Source of the DNA: Aphrocallistes beatrix
Taxonomy: Eukaryota > Porifera > Hexactinellida > Sceptrulophora > Aphrocallistidae
Assembly: GCA_963281255.1 (NCBI GenBank)
Contig: OY725502.1
Location: 1,302,001-1,366,000 of the forward strand
Length of the DNA stretch: 64,000 nt
Direction of reading: 5' to 3'
Shown in pieces: positions 57,401-64,000 of this stretch. The translations under genes and the position numbers were made by a program. Position 1 is the first letter of the stretch. Each line of letters opens with the position of its first letter. The notes below the pieces were generated by a model that saw only the letters and a list, made by a program, of their open reading frames with translations, made no database searches and had not been told where the DNA came from.

Positions 57401-58757
57401 GGCACTTCGCATAGCTTAGGCGGTAGTTGGTTGAGGTGCAAATAGAAATGCATAGATGTGGTCGTGTCATCACCGCAATGACTCTATTATTAGGAAAGTG
57501 CAAGTTTGAATGTAGAAAGAACAAGGTGGGTGCGGTTTTTCGCGCGTAGATAAATTAATTAGCATGATTGGTTTTGTTATGTCATTACACATAATTAGTA
57601 CAATGCGAAAAGCGTGAGGAAACTAAGCGATGCATACCGATTATATCTGGGATAAATAGGATAATTAGAAGCCCTAAAAGTACCATCCTATGGTGTGTGG
57701 CCACAGGCAAAATGTGTAGACTTATCAAACTTATATTGTCTAGTAAATATTAGAGATATTGTGTAAACGGAACAATTCTCTATTTGCTAGTTCTATGTGT
57801 CCTAATAGGAACATAATTGTTAATGAATTTTAAAGTAGGATGATAGCGTATCTGCAATGAGCAATCAGCTCGACTCATTGAATTGTGCGGTTACAACGTC
57901 GAAGGTAACCTGCTGACCAAAGAGTCAGCATGAGAGAAGTGAACATGAATTCACAACTATTCGTAATTACACTTTCAGATAAAATAGGCTAGATTTGGAA
58001 TATATTTTTAAGGAGAAATTGTAGACACGTTAAAACGGCCCTGGTGATAAGTGAACTTTGGCTCTAACAGGTATATGTTAGAATTAGATCGATAGAATCA
58101 TATGATTCAGAGTAATGGGTGAATAGGGCAACGAGGCGATAGAACGAAAATTAAATCAGTGAATAAACTCACAGCTGAGTTGGGGAGCTGAGGAAGGATG
58201 TTGTTTCGCGGTGAGAAGACTGAGACAGAAGATAAGTCTCCCATTCCAGCGATGCTCCTAGTGGCGGAGAGGTTGTGTTGGAGGTTGGCTTCAGAGGGCA
58301 GGAGTACCGTGGCAACGCCGGAGGTTACTGTGGGGTAGTTCGCAACCGCTTGGTTCGCCTCGAACAGTCCATGAGACTGTAGGATCTGTCTGGCATCTAG
58401 AATACCTGCCGGAAAGAGTTGGTAATTAATTATTCAAATAACCACAATGATAAGTTATGAATCCTAGCCACGAGTCTTACCACTAGATTGTAGGAGTCTG
58501 TATGTAGGCTGGGACTGGTTCACACCCTCCCCAGGATCTGACTTCATCTCTAAGTAAGTCACCTCCGCACGAGAAGGATGAGGGCTAGGAGAGGTAGAGT
58601 CATCGTCATCACTGTCGTATCTTTCCTTAGGTGTGTAGTTTCCGTTCATATCTAAAGCGATCTGCATTGGACTAACTCCCACACCCGTGCTCGATCCCTT
58701 GAGTAGGATCTGTTGCGGGTTGTTCAATTTCATTGGCGTTTGAACATCGGCTGTCAT
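54475..58757 (-). CDS. Nucleolar protein 4-like (NOL4/NOL4L family)
   Basis: Seven exons on the minus strand: 58757-58481, 58405-58173, 56921-56811, 56722-56489, 55780-55577, 55385-54984, 54843-54475; phases join to 609 aa. NOL4-family proteins are nuclear, with no defined enzymatic activity. Diagnostic parts: AYVKQLIESRMDCKVPISLQ, ending in a basic helix TRKRIRTFLKSCRRSKK (about residues 250-266), and the C-terminal ESEMRHIQGIIDGYRSSASF, corresponding to the conserved GYRESAAFLLRSA region in vertebrates. Acidic Ser-rich blocks (DSDDDD near 50; ESDDDDEDD in exon 6) and a nuclear-type basic stretch (QNRKRPSP) occur between. Linkers are Ser/Pro/Asn-rich and probably disordered. The start is the first ATG of exon 1 after an AT-rich upstream stretch. 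Length is close to vertebrate NOL4, so the gene appears complete. Confidence 0.85.
56923..58172. other. Largest intron of the NOL4-like gene
   Basis: About 1.25 kb. AT-rich, no recognisable element or exon. Neighbouring exons join in phase 0 across it. Confidence 0.5.
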
Positions 58758-59661
58758 GTTTCTATCAGTAATTTATTTATTAATAACAGTACAGTTGTAG
58801 TGGACTTGGATATGTATCCAATACACCATACATCCTCTATTTATAGTGGATACTATGGGTGCATAAGTCATGCTGTTCTGAATGCTCAGGACAGTTCATA
58901 GAAATCAGTCGCAAGCACTGAACTGGCTGGGGTATTGCCCAATCACAAGCGGAGAGGATAGCATAGGATGTTACAAAATCCAGAAAGTAAAGTAATCACT
59001 TTTATGATCGCAGTATCAACTAGACTACTATATACATATAGTAATATTCGCTCGATCAAAATAAATACATCATATCTTACTATAATAATATGCGATTTAT
59101 TCTTGGTTTATTTTGCGTAATTCATAATATTTTCATTTACTCAGGGATTATATGTAATACAAAATTAAAGTATTGACTCGTTCAAGCTATCCAATTAGTA
59201 TATTTGATGAAAATGCTTCATCATCCTGAGCATGTTAGAGAAAGAATTAGAAAGAATGCAAAAAGAAATTTGAGTAAATCGATGGATCAAACAAAAGTGA
59301 AATATAAAACTATTGATAAAACTGAATATTAGTAGAAGTGGGACGACGATTTTATAATGAAAATTATATTACAAATTTCTACTAATTGCGGACCATTTTT
59401 GTATTATTTCTAGAAATATATTTCCTAAAAAATGTCACAGATACATCTATATAAACAAAATAATTATTCCATCATATTTTAGAGAAAAAAATATTATTTT
59501 GCATATAATAATTGCAAATATATCAAATTAAATAGAAACTCACATAATCCTGGATAAAATGATCTTGAGAATATAGAGTCAACAATTGTGAACTACTGCT
59601 TTACTATTGAAGTCTGTATTGGATATGTAGAGGTCTGGTACAGTATGGGACAGACCTGTAT
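58758..59661. other. AT-rich upstream region of the NOL4-like gene
   Basis: Expected promoter side of the NOL4-like gene. I see no core promoter element I could defend and no coding sequence. Confidence 0.4.
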
Positions 59662-59858
59662 TTATAGAAGAGAATAGGAGACATCAGTGCGAGGGTAAGC
59701 AAGGTCCACAATGGTATGGGTAACTAATAAACCTGGGATTAGACTAACTCCGACTAAGCCTACTAACTGAGCACTAGCGGATAGGACAATGCCTATTCCA
59801 AGAATTTTCTTCCGTCGTGCCTGAATGCCTCCAATGTATTCTCTCCTGCGAGGAATAG
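59662..59858 (-). CDS. Putative terminal exon of an unidentified membrane protein
   Basis: On the minus strand, an acceptor (tgtacag) at 59859 is followed by 65 codons in phase 1 ending in TAA (59662-59664). The peptide reads basic IPRRREYIGG and ARRKK, then a hydrophobic stretch ILGIGIVLSASAQLVGLVGV and SLIPGLLVTHTIV, then PRTDVSYSLL. That is a positive-inside border plus a transmembrane segment plus a short tail. Composition is less AT-rich than its neighbourhood. Upstream exons would lie to the right (beyond 59859); I could not identify any with confidence before the window ends. It could also be a chance frame. Confidence 0.4.
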
Positions 59859-62800
59859 CTGTACAGAACTAATAGTAATAAATAACAGCTATTACAAGGA
59901 GACTGTGTGAGAGGGTTTGACTAAACTTCTTTATAATTTGTATTATGCAAGCATGCATCCATAAACAACAACAGTAAACAGACAAGCCTAGGCCATGAGC
60001 TTTGTTCAGGAACATTTTGATTAACAAACTATTAAATTAGGTTAAATTTCAGGTAGGACCCCCAGGAAACGGAAAGTTGTTAAATTTAGAGCCTTATCAT
60101 TTTGAAAAATAAGTTTACTAATTAATTACATTGTATAGAGTTAATTAAGAATAAAAATATTATTCTTGTTTGCAATAAAAGGTAAACATTGAAATCTACA
60201 ATGTGAAACCAGCAAAATTAAAATAGAAATAATGGTTTTAATAATTTTGTGTTAAAATAACGAATCTTGGCCATTATTCATTCATTTCAGTTTAATTATC
60301 AATATTTAGCTATAATGTTCTCTCAACACTAAAATAATACTAAATTCTTAGGACTATATTAAAATATTAATACTCGTAAACTTTCCAAATACTTCCCGTA
60401 TCTCTGGCGGAGTTGGATATTCCACTAAGACGTTTAATAATTTGTATCCTCCGGTTAACAAGTAATTTTAGTATTCAGGACCAGATTCTCACAGGTACGC
60501 AGTGGCACTCGATTAGACTAGGGCAGTTATAACTCGATTTATTCAAAGAATAAATAATGGTTTTAATCGTTAAAATGTGATTGAATTATATCAGCAGCAT
60601 TCACATCACAATAGATGTCTACGGATATATTGTATAGTAAAATAAAAATTTCACCAACTTTGGTTCAAGTATTAAATATTTTTTCTTCATATCTTCCATG
60701 TTAACACATTATTCTCTAATTGAAAATTGGCATTCCTTGGAGTTAAAATCTTCTATCAGATTTGCCATTTCAAACTCACGAATTCGCGTAAACATATCTA
60801 ATATAAAAGCATATCAAATATAGTATAAAAAACGTGGTGTGAAATATTATCGTAAAAAACGGATACGTTAAATTTCATGAAAACTACCATCGAGTGTATA
60901 TGTAAACCATAAAGTCAATCAACATAATGGCAAGAATCTAACTGTTAATAAATTTCGCAGTGACAGACAAATTGTAACTGTTTCCCATTCCAAATTATGA
61001 CTCATGGGTTTCTTTTTAGCTCTTAGAGAGATGTCCTTATGGTATGGATGCGGGGCCGCCGAGAGGGAGGGGGTATAGAGGGAAATTACTCCAGGGGCCC
61101 GGGAAATACACAAATTTGAATTCCGTCCAAAATACAAAGAATTAGGAGAGGTCCGGGGGAACATTTGACCCGGGACCCGACAATTCTATCGGGGCTATGG
61201 ATAGGAAGTGTGTCCTTAGAATGTCTGAACAATAATAATTTTGGAATAAACAGTATAACACAAATGGTTGTAGACAAGATTGTTGCTGTGCCGAGTTTTC
61301 CATGTAACACAACCTATCTATTAGCAAAAAAATCTGGTGTAAAGACCTACAGTCGAAGTCGTGTTTTTGTCTAATTGATTTCTAGCCTAGGAGACAAATA
61401 AAACGACGGACAGAAAAACCAATTATTTTGTAATCGAGTTATAAAAAATGTTCAGAGGCCTAGCAACAATACAAAAGATGGAAAAAAAACAGGGCAAAAC
61501 CGACTTCAACAGCATATAAAGTTTACAAAAAAATGGAAGCAAACAGCACACCGTATTTGGAAATATTATGAACATCGATCAACAGATACGGAATATTATG
61601 TGTTGCTTTTTTTACATAAAAGTAAGTAGGCCCTCGATTATGCCACAGCAGGCTTGATATGGTTAATAAAATTGTTCCGATTATAGCAAGAACCAACTGT
61701 CTTCATATTTTTTTTAGGAATCTGCTTGAATTGTTCAAAGAAATCAAAAAGAAAGTCTTTTAAAATAACCATAAAATCATTGTGAATTTGCAGCAATTCC
61801 TGCCATCTTTGTAGAAACAATTCGGTTTTTTAATGATTAACCACTATAGAGACAAATTAATTACAGATCTCAATGTTATGACGCAAATGGAATTGTTAAC
61901 ATATCTGTTGTGATATTCTACAACCTTGCTCCGATAGATACCAAAACGCCACAAAATAATGCACAATCAGAGCATTGTCATATTATTAAGTATAATAAAT
62001 TTAGAACAAAAAAGAGCTGGCATAATTACAACGTTTGGAGGATTCATTAATTGTTTATGGAATGTTGGTAACGACTGCCACAGATAGAGGCAATTTTTTA
62101 CTGCAAACATAAACTCAAATGCTTCTGGTTAAACTAGAGTAATACTTCGCCGATTTTGTGAATTATTAATTATACTTATTAATGTCTGATCCTGCACCGA
62201 CCGATTCAGACAATAATTCATCTAATTACAAAATTGCGTTGAGATAATCAACCTGTTAGGTTGCCTTACCAGTATTCGGATAGCATGTTATTGTATATAT
62301 TTTCCGGTTATAAATCGAGAGGGATATATCTAAGGTAATGTCGACCCCAAGTAGATGGCTTTCATACACTCTGCCCTGGGTAGGAAGATATGCAACGTCA
62401 TTTCTTATAAAAGGATTGTTTCGCCCGAATATTGTAGGTAGATCACCAGAGGGGGAGTACAAACTAGTTTGGGTTCTTACTTTTACACAATAATACTGTC
62501 AATAGCCTAAACAATGGGGTTTGCGTCGTAAGATAGAATAATATCGAGAAAGATTAGCATATGATGATCCTTTAAATTTTGTTTAAAAGAGTAAGTTCTT
62601 AAATAACTGAAACTCTCAAAACATGATTTACTAATAATAACATGCTACTGATCTTGCAAAAAGTTCGTCCCCATTATCTCAATTTTTTTCAAATATTTCA
62701 GTATTTTTTAACAACCACATCCCCTTGATTCAATTCACACGTCTGAAAATATTTCAGACCTTCAGGTTACTAAGCTATTTAATTGATTACTCTCCCAGAC

Positions 62801-64000
62801 ATTAGGTCTAATTGGTTGCCATGTGGAGCATAACCATTGTTATAAAACAAAATTTTAATCATAAATACGTATATATTTTTTATGAATACAATCAACTATT
62901 CATCATCTTTTCTTGGAAAAATGTTTTAAGCAGGATGGTGCTATTCCAATTTTAAACTGAACTAGTGTCTCTACTTGATCGGATTTCCATACGAATATCA
63001 ATGTATTGGAATAATTCCATTAATTTTTGATACTCGCACTTGCCATATGAATTCCAGTATTTTCATGAATGCACTGTTTCAAATAGTAGTATACTAGAAT
63101 AATTTAATCAAATAATTTGAAAAGAAGAGGTATTTTTTTGTATAAGGGAGCAACTCTCGAATTCGAATTCGAATTTGTCTGCTTGTAATCCTCACTGAAA
63201 TGAGTGTTACAGCAAATAATTCCGAATCATTCAAATGCATGGACTAATCATTCAAAAGTTCCTGGATATGGATGGCATATGAAATATAAACAAAGCAATT
63301 CTAGGGTAGTTTAGGAATCTGATGTACTATGTCAGGCAAATCAATGAAAATTCCGAGATATTGCTGTTTCACCTGGCATGAAGGTAAACTTATTGGCGTA
63401 GGTAACGAAACAAATGGAGCATGAAGATTGCAAGATTATTTAAAGTTAATTCTACGTAAATAATAAAAAGGAGTTTTGCTTGATGAATCAACAAATTTTA
63501 CGAATGTTGGTGGTCGGTCATACCGAGTATTAACTCTTGTACAACCATAGCAAGTATGAGAGGAATATTTCACACTGAAGTGATAAATACAAATTAATAA
63601 ATTTGAACAAGTTATTCTCTAATTTCTCAAATAATTGTGAATGAATTAGAGATGAAATTGCTGGAAAATTAAATGAGTGGCAGAAACGTATTTAAATCCA
63701 CAGCTTAGTAAAATTTGGTATTTGTGGAATCAGCAATGAATTTAGGGTAAATCAGAGATTTTAGCATGATGTTAGCGGGTCTAGCTATTTAGTGAATTAT
63801 CAAAAAGCACACGGCATCAATTACTAAGTAAATGCCCATTAGAACGTGACGAAATGTACAAAGTGAAAGAATGTATCAGATTATACATAAACAACAATTC
63901 CGAAAATAGTGTAAACCATAATTCAACATCTCTGCACTATCCCCTCCGTACCATACAGAGTATTTTTCTAACGTGTACAGAAAAAATGCTTTTTAATTGT
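59859..64000. other. AT-rich right end, no supportable gene
   Basis: Contains one GC-rich transposon-like segment (61051-61195) and scattered short frames. A frame at 62256-62462 (minus) has a slightly protein-like N-terminal half but lacks convincing splice signals. Confidence 0.45.
61051..61195. repeat. GC-rich transposon-like segment
   Basis: CGGGGCCGCCGAGAG on the left loosely mirrors CTATCGGGGC on the right. The flanks tatggatg and tatggata match at 7 of 8 bases, as expected for an old hAT-type duplication. Confidence 0.35.

Noticed and set aside
62256-62462. 68-codon minus-strand frame (SPSGDLPTIFGRNNPF...)
   Set aside because: The first half looks protein-like, but the second half does not and no good donor or acceptor defines an exon.

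Overview
The window reads as nuclear DNA of an animal, most likely an early-branching one such as a sponge. Coding exons are split by mostly short GT-AG introns with consensus donors (gtaagt, gtgagt). Intergenic DNA is AT-rich and full of short non-autonomous DNA transposons. The gene set is metazoan: an adhesion GPCR with a GAIN/GPS region, CEP78, BORCS5, an AMPK-related kinase and a NOL4-type nuclear protein. The sponge assignment is inferred from this gene content and from the lectin/FN3/Ig adhesion-GPCR architecture; no marker in the window proves it.

Left third (1-20 kb): a BLES03/DUF1917-type gene on the minus strand, then two tandem paralogous adhesion GPCR genes on the plus strand. 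The second (9.1-19.0 kb) is complete: signal peptide, compact C-type lectin domain, four FN3 modules, Ig, GAIN, GPS and 7TM. The first (4.0-7.0 kb) has no visible 5' half, a GPS altered at the cleavage residue and a probable one-base frameshift, so it may be decaying. Repeats and MITEs fill the gaps.

Middle (20-47 kb): CEP78, BORCS5 and a large HUNK-like kinase gene follow head to tail with gaps of only about 213 and 114 bp between coding regions. The kinase gene covers about 23.6 kb in 19 exons, giving a kinase domain plus a tail of about 680 residues rich in Ser, Pro and Tyr. Its intron 7 (about 10.2 kb) holds two intronless genes: an eight-TM-segment receptor-like protein on the plus strand and an F-box-SH2-SH3 protein on the minus strand. 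The F-box-SH2-SH3 protein is the most unusual gene here. Its layout suggests an SCF ubiquitin-ligase adaptor that picks substrates by phosphotyrosine.

Right part (47-64 kb): on the minus strand lie a small cupin-fold gene of bacterial appearance with a likely mitochondrial presequence (3 exons), a complete NOL4-like gene (7 exons), and one terminal exon of an unidentified membrane protein. The remainder is AT-rich DNA with no gene I can support.

Exon borders were derived by hand from splice signals, phase continuity and family conservation, so those with weak donors are flagged.
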